DNA of 36,342 nucleotides from Microbacterium sp. A20 (GCF_004794515.1 NZ_SSDF01000045.1:1-36342); one strand, 5' to 3'; positions 1 through 11,091 are shown, numbered from the stretch's first letter. Program-made: numbers and translations. Notes: generated by a model from the sequence alone, not told the origin.

Positions 1-55
1 CCGGTCGCACTTTCTGTCGCGCTCGCGGCTCCCGGGCGGCAGAAAGTGCGACCGG
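1..55. repeat. Dispersed palindrome, copy 1 (16-bp arms)
   Basis: Perfect inverted repeat: CCGGTCGCACTTTCTG at 1-16 pairs with its reverse complement at 40-55 across a 23-nt loop. The same left arm and a one-mismatch right arm recur at 7897-7951. It lies just past the 3' end of the minus-strand ramB-like gene, where it could end transcription, but no T-run follows. Confidence 0.85.
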
Positions 56-77
56 AGGCGAGGGGCGAGGGCTGGAA

Positions 78-113
78 GCGAGGGGCTGGAGGCGAGGGGC
101 TGGAGGCGAGGGG
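78..113. repeat. Short G-rich tandem repeat (14-bp unit)
   Basis: The unit GCGAGGGGCTGGAG occurs at 78-91 and 92-105, with a partial third copy (GCGAGGGG) at 106-113. Degenerate versions start near 56. It fills the gap between the palindrome and the stop codon of the regulator gene. No coding role is seen. Confidence 0.75.
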
Positions 114-128
114 TGGGGTGGGGAGGGG

Positions 129-1601
129 TCAGCGCGGAGTGTGCGCCTCGAGGAACTCGTACACGTCGGTCGTGTCGACGCCGGGGAACGCGCCGGTCGG
201 CAGGGTCGCGAGCAGCGTGCGGGGCGTCTTCACGTTGGGCCAGGAGTTCTCGCGCCAGCGGCCTTCCAGCTCGGCGGGCGCCCGGCGGCAGCACACCTCG
301 ACCGAGTGCTTCGAGACGCCGCGGTGCGAGGTGTCGCGCCCCACAAACCACTTCGTGTCGTCGAAGCGCACGCCCACGCTCACCGAGTGCAGCCCCTCGC
401 TCGAGGACTCGACCCGGGCGGTGCACCAGTAGGTGCCGTTGCCGGTGTCGGTGTACTGGTAGTACGGGTTGAAGCGGTCGTCCTCATCGAACACGACGCG
501 CGAGGTCCACCGCCGGCAGCACATCTGCCCCTCGATGGCACCGAGGCGGTCGGTCGGGAAGTTCACGTCGTCGTTCTCGTACGCCTTGGTGATCGTGCCC
601 GACTCGTGCACCTTGAGGAAGTGCACGGGGATGTCGAGGTGCCGCGTCGCGAGGTTGGTGAAGCGGTGCGCGGCCGTCTCGTACGACACCGAGTAAGCAT
701 CGCGCAGGTCTTCGATCGAGATCGCTCGCCGCTGCTTGGCATCCTTCAACGCGGGGACGACATGCGCCTCCGGGATGAGGAGCGCACCGGTCAGATAGTT
801 GGTCTCGACCCGCTGCCGCAGGAACTCGGCATAGCTGCGCGGCTCGGAGTGGCCGAGAATACGGCTCGACAGCGCCTGCAGCACCGCGGTGCGGGCGTCC
901 CCCTTCGCGGGCACGCTGCTCGACAGGTACAGCCGGCCGTTCGCGAGGTCGGCGACACTACGGGTGGTCTGCGGCAGGTCGGGGGCGTAGTGCAGGGTGA
1001 AGCCCAGGTAGGCGGCGATCTCGGATGCGGTGCGCTGGGTCAGCGGCCCGCCGGGGTGGCCGACCGCCGCGAGGATCTCGGCAGCCTTGGCCTCGAGGTC
1101 GGCGAAGTGGTTGTCCTGCCGGCGCATCAGATGCCGCAGCTCGACGTTCGCCCGCCGGGCCTCCTCGGGCGTCGCGGCGCGCTCGTCCTTGAGCCGGTCG
1201 ATCTCCCCGTGCAGCGCGAGCAGGGCCTTCAGAGCATCCGTCGGCAGACTCTTCGCGATGCGGAACGGCTCGATGCCCAGCGCCTGGAACGTCTGTCCCT
1301 TCATCGCGCGTTCCAGGGCGATCTCGATGGCACTGCGCTCGTCGAGCGGCTCCCCCTCCAGCAGCGCGTCGATCGTGACCCCGAGCGCTCGGGCGATCGC
1401 CTGCAGCTGGGTGAGCTTGGGTTCGCGCTTGCCGGTCTCGATCATCGACATCTGGCTCGGCGCCCGATCGACGGCCGAGGCCAGGTCGTCGAGGGTCATC
1501 CCCTTCGCCGTACGGAGCCGGCGGATCCGTCGACCGATCGTGAGGGCGTCGGTCTCTTCTGCCTCAGAGCTCTGGGTCCCTGAGCTCGTCGATGGGCTCA
1601 T
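129..1601 (-). CDS. ramB: RamB-type XRE/ScfR family regulator of acetate metabolism
   Basis: 490-aa transcription factor of the RamB/short-chain-fatty-acyl regulator family. Residues about 22-78 form an XRE helix-turn-helix ([19 protein letters not shown], then [13 protein letters not shown]). A middle region resembles the IrrE/ImmA fold but shows no HExxH motif, so protease activity is unlikely. The C-terminal third carries paired cysteines ([24 protein letters not shown]) typical of this family. In corynebacteria RamB represses aceA and aceB and its own gene. The gene is divergent from aceA here, which fits that role. An upstream GTG at 1756 would lengthen the protein into aceA, so I chose ATG 1601: a CAGAAT hexamer ends 7 nt before it, suggesting a leaderless mRNA. 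Function is inferred from family and position. Confidence 0.85.
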   Translation of the reverse strand: MSPSTSSGTQSSEAEETDALTIGRRIRRLRTAKGMTLDDLASAVDRAPSQMSMIETGKREPKLTQLQAIARALGVTIDALLEGEPLDERSAIEIALERAMKGQTFQALGIEPFRIAKSLPTDALKALLALHGEIDRLKDERAATPEEARRANVELRHLMRRQDNHFADLEAKAAEILAAVGHPGGPLTQRTASEIAAYLGFTLHYAPDLPQTTRSVADLANGRLYLSSSVPAKGDARTAVLQALSSRILGHSEPRSYAEFLRQRVETNYLTGALLIPEAHVVPALKDAKQRRAISIEDLRDAYSVSYETAAHRFTNLATRHLDIPVHFLKVHESGTITKAYENDDVNFPTDRLGAIEGQMCCRRWTSRVVFDEDDRFNPYYQYTDTGNGTYWCTARVESSSEGLHSVSVGVRFDDTKWFVGRDTSHRGVSKHSVEVCCRRAPAELEGRWRENSWPNVKTPRTLLATLPTGAFPGVDTTDVYEFLEAHTPR

Positions 1602-1608
1602 GGCGGCG

Positions 1609-1614
1609 ATTCTG
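1609..1614 (-). promoter_or_regulatory. Candidate -10 of leaderless ramB transcript
   Basis: Minus-strand CAGAAT (4 of 6 to TATAAT), followed by 7 nt and then ATG at 1601. No Shine-Dalgarno sequence precedes the start. The spacing matches the other leaderless starts in this window. Confidence 0.4.
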
Positions 1615-1636
1615 TCACAGAAACAGAATTTCGCAC
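1610..1636. promoter_or_regulatory. Candidate operator in the ramB-aceA divergent region
   Basis: Inverted repeat TTCTGT (1610-1615) / ACAGAA (1623-1628) with a nested palindrome CTGTCACAG (1612-1620). An adjoining GAATTTCGCAC (1626-1636) differs only by transitions and one end base from my recollection of the corynebacterial RamB site (GAACTTTGCAA-like). It lies where binding would cover the ramB promoter. Assignment is tentative. Confidence 0.35.
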
Positions 1637-1734
1637 GATCTTCTCTCCGAAATCGGTCGTCGGATATCCCGAACTTCACCCACAGTGGAACCACGCCACC
1701 CCGGCACCGCAGCCGGATCCACCGAGGAGACACC

Positions 1735-3060
<1,326 letters not shown>

Positions 3061-3065
3061 TCCGT

Positions 3066-3142
3066 CGAGACCCCCGGTTCTCGTCGAGACCCCGCGCTGT
3101 CAGCATCCACAGCCCGGGGTCTCGGCGACAAGCCGGGGTCTC
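3066..3142. repeat. Nested GAGACCCC palindrome between aceA and aceB
   Basis: CGAGACCCC occurs at 3066-3074 and 3085-3093 and its reverse complement GGGGTCTCG/GGGGTCTC at 3116-3124 and 3135-3142, so two left arms face two right arms. The same core forms a longer palindrome at 11109-11152. Sitting inside a same-strand gene pair, it could act as an attenuator or mRNA-stability hairpin, or simply be a mobile intergenic repeat. Confidence 0.75.
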
Positions 3143-3164
3143 AGCACACGTAAAGGACTCGATC

Positions 3165-4820
<1,656 letters not shown>

Positions 4821-4830
4821 GCGCACGGAG

Positions 4831-4875
4831 AGAGCCCCCGGGCTGCGGCTGCTGCCGTGGGTCCGGGGGCTCTTC
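4831..4875 (+). terminator. Rho-independent terminator of aceB
   Basis: Perfect 11-bp stem AGAGCCCCCGG (4831-4841) / CCGGGGGCTCT (4863-4873), 11 nt after the aceB stop. The following bases are only weakly T-rich. Confidence 0.8.
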
Positions 4876-4918
4876 CGCATCCGGAGCCGGCGCCGGAGCC
4901 CGTGTCGGCAGGCAGGCG

Positions 4919-4924
4919 TAGCCT
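4919..4924 (+). promoter_or_regulatory. Candidate -10 of leaderless gene at 4931
   Basis: TAGCCT followed by 6 nt and ATG. The GGAGG between them ends only 2 nt before ATG, too close for a normal ribosome site, so a leaderless transcript is more likely. Confidence 0.45.
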
Positions 4925-4930
4925 GGAGGC

Positions 4931-5362
4931 ATGACCGACGCCTGGGCGGACATCGCCACTGAGTTCCTGCACTTCTACCCGCGCGGCCGGCGGCTGCTCG
5001 CGGTGGCCGGCGCGGATGCCGAGCGCTCGCGACAGGCGGCTGACGACCTCACGAGCGCGCTGACGGCGTCGGGGCAGCAGGTCATCCGCGAGCACTCGCC
5101 GGAAGGTGACGAAGCCGGGCTCCGCGCCGTGGTCACCGCGTTCCGCGAGGGCCCGAAGAGCGACGAGGTCCTGCTCGTCTCCGGGCCGGCGGCCCTGCTC
5201 GGCGAGCGCACCAGGGGCATGTGGAACTACGCGGTGTGGCAGCTCGCCGGCGACGAACCGCCGCACACGGTCGCCGGGTCGATCGTCGACGTGAGCGACC
5301 CCGCGCATCCGGCGCGACGGTTCGCCGACTACTGCTCGCTGCCCGCCTCGTACGGAGCCTGA
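4931..5362 (+). CDS. Degenerate uridine-kinase-like (P-loop) protein, likely non-catalytic
   Basis: 143 aa, cytoplasmic. The N-terminus (RGRRLLAVAGADAERSRQAA) lines up with the strand, P-loop and helix of uridine-kinase-like proteins of Actinobacteria, but the GxxGxGKT Walker A is replaced by AGADAERSR. The end (MWNYAVWQL, then VDVSDPAHPARRFADYC) matches the C-terminal part of the same family. The central substrate region is largely missing, and the protein is well below the roughly 200-aa family length as I recall it. The frame is open and has its own candidate promoter, so it may be a retained pseudoenzyme. It ends 13 bp from the convergent reductase gene. The homology is from memory; otherwise it would be called hypothetical. 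Confidence 0.75.
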   Translation: MTDAWADIATEFLHFYPRGRRLLAVAGADAERSRQAADDLTSALTASGQQVIREHSPEGDEAGLRAVVTAFREGPKSDEVLLVSGPAALLGERTRGMWNYAVWQLAGDEPPHTVAGSIVDVSDPAHPARRFADYCSLPASYGA

Positions 5363-5375
5363 TCCGCGAGCCCGC

Positions 5376-6374
5376 TCAGCGCGCGTCGCCCGGTTCGGCG
5401 TCGAGGCGCGCGCGGACCTCGTCGTCCAGCACCAGGTCGGCCGCCCCCAGCGCCTCGTCCAACTGCTCGAGCGACGACACCCCGACGACGGGGATGACCG
5501 GGACCTCACCACCGAGGAGCCACGCGAGCGCGACCTGATTCGGCGTCGCGCCGATCTCGGCCGCGACCTCGTGCAGCAGCGCACGACGGGCATGGCTGGT
5601 CGGATGATCGACCCCGCCCCACAGCGGCTTTTCGAGACGCGCGATCCCACCCTGATGCAGCGGGGAGTACACGGTGATGGCGAGCGGCGGCCGGTCGGGA
5701 GTACCGGTGGATGCCGCGTAGTCGAGCAGGTCGGGCGTGACGAAGTTGTTCCGCCCGATGCGCGGCGCGGGATACAGGTAGCTGTACTGCTGCTGCACGA
5801 CACCGTACGGGGCGATGCCCTGCCGCTGCGCCTCCATTCGCGCTTCGACCACGCGCCAGGTGGGCACGTTGGAGATGCCGGTGATGCCGACGAGGCCCTG
5901 TTCCTGAAGCTCACCGAAGGCACCGACCGTCTCGGTGAGAGCCACATCGCGGTCGTCGACGTGGCCGTAGAGGACGTCGATGTGGTCGATGCCGAGGTGG
6001 CGGGCACTCTCCGGCGCCTGCCGACGGATGACCTCGGCCGAGAGGCCCTCGAAGTTCGTCGGCGGTGTGTTCGACAGCGGCTTCGACGGGTCCTTCTGCG
6101 CGGCGCCGAGCTTTGTGGCGATGCGGAGCGTGTCGCGATTGCCGCGGTCGCTCATCCAGTGCCCGAGCAGATCTTCACTGTCGCGGCCGGCACCACCCGC
6201 CCAGAGACTGTAGTTGTTGGCGGTGTCGATGAAGGTGCCGCCCGCCTCGACGAAGCGGTCGAGGATGGCGCGCGAGGTGTCCCCGTCGGTGCGGGTGCCG
6301 AAGTTCATGGCTCCCAGGCACAGCGTCGAGACGTCGAACGAGGTGCGGCCATCGGAGAGGGTGCGGTACTGCAT
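5376..6374 (-). CDS. Aldo/keto reductase
   Basis: 332-aa cytoplasmic NADPH-dependent reductase with a TIM-barrel AKR fold. The tetrad is visible: Asp and Tyr in FIDTANNYSLW, Lys in IATKLG, His in LYGHVDD. The C-terminal cofactor region (VIPVVGVSSLEQLDEAL) is intact. ATG 6374 follows AAAGGA on the minus strand; the open frame upstream runs into the divergent gene. It is transcribed away from a MocR/PdxR-type regulator 67 bp off. That context suggests a vitamin B6 link (for example pyridoxal reductase), but the substrate cannot be read from sequence. Confidence 0.9.
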   Translation of the reverse strand: MQYRTLSDGRTSFDVSTLCLGAMNFGTRTDGDTSRAILDRFVEAGGTFIDTANNYSLWAGGAGRDSEDLLGHWMSDRGNRDTLRIATKLGAAQKDPSKPLSNTPPTNFEGLSAEVIRRQAPESARHLGIDHIDVLYGHVDDRDVALTETVGAFGELQEQGLVGITGISNVPTWRVVEARMEAQRQGIAPYGVVQQQYSYLYPAPRIGRNNFVTPDLLDYAASTGTPDRPPLAITVYSPLHQGGIARLEKPLWGGVDHPTSHARRALLHEVAAEIGATPNQVALAWLLGGEVPVIPVVGVSSLEQLDEALGAADLVLDDEVRARLDAEPGDAR

Positions 6375-6410
6375 GGTGTTCCTTTCTCGGGGATGGCTCC
6401 ACGGTAGGGA

Positions 6411-6440
6411 GTGATCGGCTCGGGGATACACTCCAATCAC
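6411..6440. promoter_or_regulatory. Candidate operator between reductase and MocR genes
   Basis: Imperfect inverted repeat GTGATCGG (6411-6418) / CCAATCAC (6433-6440), 7 of 8 positions paired, next to the regulator start codon. A TACACT hexamer (6427-6432) lies inside. It is suitably placed for the MocR protein to control both divergent genes. Confidence 0.35.
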
Positions 6441-6441
6441 G

Positions 6442-7869
6442 ATGCAGAACACCAGACCGATTCTTGCGTGGGACACGCTCCTCGACGTCGTTCCGGCGAG
6501 CGGCTCCGGCGTTGCCGGACCGCTGCGGGACCGAGTGGAGACCGCGCTACGCCGCGCCATCGACGAGAGTCGCCTCTCCCCCGGCGCCGCCGTCCCGCCC
6601 AGCCGCATTCTCGCGGAGACGCTCGGGGTCTCGCGCTGGGTCGTGACCGAGGCGTACGGACAGCTGGTGGCCGAGGGTGTGCTGGAGGCGAGGACCGGAT
6701 CGGCCACCCGCGTGGCGGAGCGGCAGGAGATGCCGGACGCCACCCGGGGCATCGAACATCCCGTGCCGCGCGACCCCGCGCCGGCATCCGCACCGCCCAT
6801 CCGCTACGACCTGCGTCCGGGCATCCCCGACCTGCGCGCCACTCCCCGATCGCGGTGGGCGGCAGCGCTGCGCGCCGCCCTCGCAGCGCTCCCCGACCAG
6901 GACCTCGCCGCCGCTCACCCGTCCGGCTACGCACCGGCGCGCGAGGCGGTCGCCGCGTACCTCTCGCGCTCGCGGCACGCGGTCGCCGACGCCACCCGGA
7001 TCACGATCACCCACGGCGCCACCGACGGCATGGGACTGCTCGCCCGGGAACTGCACCGCCGCGGCCATCGGACGATTCTCGTGGAGGATCCGAGTTGGCC
7101 GCGGCTGCGCGCAGTCGCCGAAGACAACGGCCTGCGCCCCATTCCGGTGCCCGTGGACGGCGACGGCATCGACACCGGGCAGCTGCGCTCGCTCGCATCC
7201 GGCACCGGGGCCATGGCCGCCCTCGTGACTCCCGCCCACCAGTTCCCCCTCGGCGCGGCGCTCGCCCCCGCCCGCCGCGAGGAGTTGGTGCGCTGGGCCA
7301 GGGATAGCGACGCACTGGTGATCGAAGACGACTACGACGCCGAGTTCCGCTACGACCGCCGGCCCGTTCCCGCCCTGCAGCGCCTCGCACCGGACCGCGT
7401 CGCGCTCATCGGCTCGCTGTCGAAGTCGGTCTCGCCCGCGCTGGGCCTCGGATGGATGCTGCTCCCTCCGGGCATCGCTCCCCCGGTCTCGACGGCGCCG
7501 CCCTCGCTGATCGACCAGGCCGCCCTCGCGCATTTCGTCACTCAGGGTGACTTCGAGCGGCATCTGCGCGCCTCGCGCACGCGCTTCCGTCGCCGTCGGC
7601 AGCGACTGCTCGACGCCTTGACGATCGAACTCCCCGAGTTGTCGGTCGCAGGTATCGCCGCCGGTATGCACCTGGTGCTGACGCTCCCGTCGCATCTACC
7701 GGCTTCCGCTGTGGTCGACGCCGGTGCCTCCGAGGGGCTGGCTCTCACTTCGCTGCGCCGCTACACCGACGCGGCCGATCGCCCGGACGCGCTGGTCCTC
7801 GGATACGGAGATCTCGACGACACCCTCGTCGAGGAGGCAATCGCTCGCCTCGCGGCTCTCGTCCGATGA
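6442..7869 (+). CDS. MocR/PdxR-family transcriptional regulator (GntR HTH + aminotransferase domain)
   Basis: 475 aa. Residues about 25-92 form a GntR winged helix (LRDRVETALRRAIDESRLSPGAAVPPSR, then LGVSRWVVTEAYGQLVAEGVL). From about 120 on it has a fold-type I aminotransferase domain that binds PLP as an effector. The PLP lysine is in SLSKS (about residue 328), and IEDDYDAEFRYD and THGATDG contribute to cofactor binding. In characterised members such as PdxR, PLP or gamma-aminobutyrate controls DNA binding. No Shine-Dalgarno sequence precedes ATG 6442, so translation may be leaderless. The divergent reductase is the likely target. No pdxS/pdxT genes lie nearby, so a pyridoxine role is unproven. 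Confidence 0.9.
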   Translation: MQNTRPILAWDTLLDVVPASGSGVAGPLRDRVETALRRAIDESRLSPGAAVPPSRILAETLGVSRWVVTEAYGQLVAEGVLEARTGSATRVAERQEMPDATRGIEHPVPRDPAPASAPPIRYDLRPGIPDLRATPRSRWAAALRAALAALPDQDLAAAHPSGYAPAREAVAAYLSRSRHAVADATRITITHGATDGMGLLARELHRRGHRTILVEDPSWPRLRAVAEDNGLRPIPVPVDGDGIDTGQLRSLASGTGAMAALVTPAHQFPLGAALAPARREELVRWARDSDALVIEDDYDAEFRYDRRPVPALQRLAPDRVALIGSLSKSVSPALGLGWMLLPPGIAPPVSTAPPSLIDQAALAHFVTQGDFERHLRASRTRFRRRRQRLLDALTIELPELSVAGIAAGMHLVLTLPSHLPASAVVDAGASEGLALTSLRRYTDAADRPDALVLGYGDLDDTLVEEAIARLAALVR

Positions 7870-7896
7870 AGGCTCGAGCAACGCACACCCGCAACT

Positions 7897-7951
7897 CCGG
7901 TCGCACTTTCTGCCGGATGTCGCGCGTCGACGCGACAGAAACTGCGACCGG
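7897..7951. repeat. Dispersed palindrome, copy 2, in convergent gap
   Basis: Left arm CCGGTCGCACTTTCTG (7897-7912) is identical to the arm at 1-16; right arm CAGAAACTGCGACCGG (7936-7951) has one mismatch. An inner stem TGTCGCG/CGCGACA also forms. It lies between two converging genes and could serve as a two-way terminator. Confidence 0.8.
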
Positions 7952-7978
7952 AACCGAACTCGAGGCCTTCGACCCCCG

Positions 7979-8488
7979 TCAGCGGAACGAGGCCGCGACC
8001 GAGTTGCGGTGATAGTCGAACACGATGCTCGTGCGGGTGGAGGCGACGCTGCTCTGCGCCGAGAGATGCTCGAGCACAAACTCGCGCATCTCGGACGAGT
8101 CGGCGACCGCGATGTGCAGCAGGAAGTCGTCGTCGCCGCCGAGGAAGAACACCTGGATCACCTGCGGCAGCACACGCACCCGGTCCGCGAACTCGACGAT
8201 GCTCTCGCGCCGTCCGCTCGGGCGCAGGGTGACGCCGATGACGGCCTGGAGTCCGGCGCCCAGCATCCGCTCGTCCACACTCGCGTGGAACCCCGTGATC
8301 ACGCCGCGGTCGACGAGGGCCCGCAGCCGGGTGTGCGCAGTCGAAGGCGCGACGCCGAGGCGACCGGCGAGCTCGGCGTTCGTCATGCGTCCGTCGGCCG
8401 TCATCAACTGCACGATCCGCGCGTCGATCGCGTCGAGGGCGGGCGCCCGAACGGTATTCGGCTCTGAGGCTCCGGAAGTCGTCTCCAT
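7979..8488 (-). CDS. Lrp/AsnC-family regulator, probable activator of ald
   Basis: 169 aa. Residues about 18-65 form the AsnC winged helix (LDAIDARIVQLMTADGRMTNAELAGRLG, then STAHTRLRALVDRGVI). The rest is the RAM/effector-binding domain that makes octamers and binds amino acids. It is divergent from alanine dehydrogenase, as in mycobacterial aldR-ald pairs, so alanine is the likely effector. An ATG at 8497 would add three residues, but it lies inside the AATAAT hexamer (8496-8501). That hexamer sits 7 nt before ATG 8488, so I take 8488 as a leaderless start. Confidence 0.88.
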   Translation of the reverse strand: METTSGASEPNTVRAPALDAIDARIVQLMTADGRMTNAELAGRLGVAPSTAHTRLRALVDRGVITGFHASVDERMLGAGLQAVIGVTLRPSGRRESIVEFADRVRVLPQVIQVFFLGGDDDFLLHIAVADSSEMREFVLEHLSAQSSVASTRTSIVFDYHRNSVAASFR

Positions 8489-8495
8489 ACGAAGC

Positions 8496-8501
8496 ATTAT
8501 T
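8496..8501 (-). promoter_or_regulatory. Candidate -10 of leaderless Lrp-family gene
   Basis: Minus-strand AATAAT (5 of 6 to TATAAT), then 7 nt and ATG 8488. No ribosome-binding site precedes the start. Confidence 0.5.
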
Positions 8502-8520
8502 CAGGATGCTGCCTCAAATC

Positions 8521-8539
8521 GAATCATCTTCAGTGATTC
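8521..8539. promoter_or_regulatory. Candidate Lrp-family operator in the lrp-ald region
   Basis: GAATCATCTTCAGTGATTC: perfect 6-bp arms GAATCA/TGATTC around a 7-bp spacer. It is AT-rich against a G+C-rich background and lies 61 bp before ald and 33 bp before the regulator start. Size and symmetry fit an Lrp/AsnC dimer site. Confidence 0.55.
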
Positions 8540-8599
8540 TGTTGTTCCGTCGATGTTTCTGCGATCCTGGTGCCGCACCGCATCAACCCAGGAGGATCA

Positions 8600-9685
8600 A
8601 TGAAGATCGGCGTCCCCACCGAGGTCAAGAACAACGAGAACCGCGTCTCCCTCACCCCCGCCGGCACCGATCGTCTGGTGCACGAGGGCCATCGCGTGCT
8701 CGTGCAGTCCGGCGCGGGCCTCGGCTCGCGCATCACCGACGACGACTACCGCGCAGCCGGCGCCGAGATCGTGGAGACCGCCGCCGAGGCCTGGGGCGAC
8801 GCCGACCTCGTCATCAAGGTCAAAGAGCCGATCGCGCAGGAGTACGGATTCCTGCGCGAGGACCTCACCCTCTTCACCTACCTGCATCTCGCCGCCGACC
8901 GCGCATTGACCACGGCGCTCGTGGATGCCGGTACCACCGCCGTCGCCTATGAGACGGTGCAGCTGCCCGACCGCAGCCTGCCGCTGCTCGTGCCGATGAG
9001 CGAGATCGCGGGACGACTCTCGGTGGTCATGGGCTCACACTCTCTGCTGCGCTCCCAGGGCGGTCGCGGGATGCTGCTGGGCGGGATCGCCGGCACTCCG
9101 CGGGCGAAGACCGTCGTGATCGGAGGCGGCGTCGCCGGAGAGCACGCGGCTGCGAACGCGCTCGGCCTCGGATCGAAGGTGACGGTCGTCGACGTCTCGC
9201 TGCCGCGTCTGCGCGAGCTCGAACACCGCTACGGCGGCGCGCTGGAGACCCGGGCGTCGAGCCGCTACGACATCGCCGAAGAACTCAAGACGGCCGACCT
9301 CGTGATCGGCTCCGTCCTGATCCCCGGCGCGGCCGCCCCCAAGCTCGTGACAGACGAAATGGTCGCCGCGATGAAGCCCGGCTCGGTGCTGGTCGACATC
9401 GCGATCGACCAGGGCGGATGCTTCGAAGGCTCGCGGCCGACCACCCACGACGACCCCACGTTCGCCGTGCACGACTCCATCTACTACTGCGTCGCGAACA
9501 TGCCGGGCGCCGTTCCGGAGACCGCGACCCGCGCGCTGACGAACGCAACCCTCCCCTACGTCTCGGCGATCGCCGGCAAGGGCTGGGAGCGCGCCGCATC
9601 CGAAGACGCCGCACTCGCGAGGGGTCTGAACGTGCAGGGCGGACGCATCACGCTCGACGCGGTCGCCCGCGCGCACGGCCTCTGA
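8600..9685 (+). CDS. ald: Alanine dehydrogenase
   Basis: 361 aa. NAD-dependent oxidative deamination of L-alanine to pyruvate and ammonia, reversible, cytoplasmic hexamer. [20 protein letters not shown] is the family N-terminus. The substrate lysine is in VIKVKEP (about K75) and the catalytic histidine in YLHLAAD (about H96). The NAD site is [13 protein letters not shown] with acidic VVDVS. The open frame starts 30 bp earlier, but ATG 8600 has a clear AGGAGGA site at 8591-8597 and the conserved start. Probably activated by the divergent Lrp-type protein. Confidence 0.97.
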   Translation: MKIGVPTEVKNNENRVSLTPAGTDRLVHEGHRVLVQSGAGLGSRITDDDYRAAGAEIVETAAEAWGDADLVIKVKEPIAQEYGFLREDLTLFTYLHLAADRALTTALVDAGTTAVAYETVQLPDRSLPLLVPMSEIAGRLSVVMGSHSLLRSQGGRGMLLGGIAGTPRAKTVVIGGGVAGEHAAANALGLGSKVTVVDVSLPRLRELEHRYGGALETRASSRYDIAEELKTADLVIGSVLIPGAAAPKLVTDEMVAAMKPGSVLVDIAIDQGGCFEGSRPTTHDDPTFAVHDSIYYCVANMPGAVPETATRALTNATLPYVSAIAGKGWERAASEDAALARGLNVQGGRITLDAVARAHGL

Positions 9686-9725
9686 GGAGGAGATCCTCCG
9701 GGCGGCGCGGGCAGCCGGCCGAACC

Positions 9726-9783
9726 TGAGGGGTCAGAACACGCCGCACGCCCACTCCCCGATACGGCATGTCCTGACCCCTCA
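9726..9783 (+). terminator. Terminator-like hairpin after ald
   Basis: Perfect 11-bp arms TGAGGGGTCAG (9726-9736) / CTGACCCCTCA (9773-9783) with a 36-nt loop. No T-run follows, so it could also be a dispersed repeat. Confidence 0.6.
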
Positions 9784-9852
9784 CGGGGGCGCCGCGGAAA
9801 GAATCGACGATCTTGCTGGCGTCCTCGCCCGCACGACGCCCGCGCCCCCGAG

Positions 9853-9858
9853 TACGCT
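9853..9858 (+). promoter_or_regulatory. Candidate -10 of leaderless aminotransferase gene
   Basis: TACGCT, then 7 nt and the GTG start at 9866. No Shine-Dalgarno sequence lies between. Confidence 0.5.
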
Positions 9859-9865
9859 CGTAGTC

Positions 9866-11065
9866 GTGACCGAACGCGCTCCTCTCTCCCGCAAGCTGTC
9901 CGCCATCGCCGAGTCCGCGACCCTCAAGGTAGACGCCAAGGCCAAGGCCCTCAAGGCCGAAGGCAAGGACGTCATCTCCTATGCCGCCGGTGAGCCCGAC
10001 TTCGCGACGCCGCAGTTCATCGTGGATGCCGCGGCCGAGGCTCTGGCCGACCCGGCGAGCTACCGCTACACGCCGGCACCGGGCCTTCCCGCGCTGCGTG
10101 AGGCGATCGCCGCGAAGACGCTACGCGACTCCGGTCTCGAGGTCTCACCGAGCCAGGTCATCGTCACCAACGGCGGCAAGCAGTCGGTCTACCAGGCCTT
10201 CCAGGCGGTGGTGAACCCCGGCGACGAGGTGCTGCTGCCCGCGCCGTACTGGACCACGTACCCCGAGGCCATCCGCCTCGCCGACGGAACGCCGGTCGAG
10301 GTGTTCGCCGGCGCCGACCAGGAGTACAAGGTCACGGTGGAGCAGCTCGAGGCCGCTCGCACCGCCCGCACCACCGCGCTCGTCTTCGTCTCGCCGTCGA
10401 ACCCCACCGGCTCGGTCTACACCGCTGAGGAGACCCGCGCGATCGGCGAGTGGGCACTCGAGCACGGCATCTGGATCATCAGCGACGAGATCTACCAGAA
10501 CCTCACCTACGAGGGGGTCAAGGCCACCTCGATCGTCGAGGCCGTGCCCGAGGTCGCCGGCCAGACCATCCTGGTCAACGGCGTCGCGAAGACTTACGCC
10601 ATGACCGGCTGGCGCGTGGGCTGGATGGTCGGCCCCGCCGACGCCATCAAGGTCGCCGGCAACCTGCAGTCGCACCTGTCGAGCAACGTGAACAACGTCG
10701 CGCAGAAGGCGGCGATCGCCGCGCTCAACGGCCCGCAGACCGAAGCCGATCAGTTCCGCGAGGCATTCGACCGCCGCCGCAAGCTCATCGTCTCCGAGCT
10801 GTCGAAGATCGACGGACTCGTCGTGCCGAACCCGCTCGGCGCGTTCTACGTGTACCCCGACGTGCAGGGTCTGCTGGGTCGCACCTGGGGCGGCGTGACG
10901 CCGACCACCTCGCTCGAACTCGCCGACCTCATCCTCGACCAGGCCGAGGTGGCGGTCGTCCCCGGCGAGGCCTTCGGTCCGTCCGGATACATCCGCATGT
11001 CGTACGCCCTCGGCGACGACCAGCTGCTCGAGGGTGTGCAGCGCCTTCAGCGACTGTTCGCCTGA
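9866..11065 (+). CDS. Class I PLP-dependent aminotransferase (aspartate aminotransferase type)
   Basis: 399 aa, fold-type I, cytoplasmic. The PLP lysine lies in [16 protein letters not shown] (about K242), a form typical of the AspC-like Ib subgroup. [14 protein letters not shown] and YIRMSYA carry further cofactor and carboxylate contacts, including the arginine of IRMSY. The most likely reaction is aspartate plus 2-oxoglutarate to oxaloacetate plus glutamate, but substrate range in this group is broad. It begins with GTG at 9866 behind a leaderless-type -10. It stands alone, with hairpins on both sides, next to ald. Confidence 0.9.
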   Translation: MTERAPLSRKLSAIAESATLKVDAKAKALKAEGKDVISYAAGEPDFATPQFIVDAAAEALADPASYRYTPAPGLPALREAIAAKTLRDSGLEVSPSQVIVTNGGKQSVYQAFQAVVNPGDEVLLPAPYWTTYPEAIRLADGTPVEVFAGADQEYKVTVEQLEAARTARTTALVFVSPSNPTGSVYTAEETRAIGEWALEHGIWIISDEIYQNLTYEGVKATSIVEAVPEVAGQTILVNGVAKTYAMTGWRVGWMVGPADAIKVAGNLQSHLSSNVNNVAQKAAIAALNGPQTEADQFREAFDRRRKLIVSELSKIDGLVVPNPLGAFYVYPDVQGLLGRTWGGVTPTTSLELADLILDQAEVAVVPGEAFGPSGYIRMSYALGDDQLLEGVQRLQRLFA

Positions 11066-11091
11066 TCCGCGGAAGCACCGATCCGGTGCGC

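Noticed and set aside
129..1601. RamB-type protein with IrrE/ImmA-like region as a mobile-element repressor/protease
   Set aside because: No HExxH motif, no phage or ICE genes nearby, and the position beside aceA fits the acetate regulator.
1030..1734. Long in-frame extension upstream of aceA (start at 1030)
   Set aside because: It runs antisense through the ramB coding region and lacks a ribosome site; ATG 1735 has a clear one and matches the family start.
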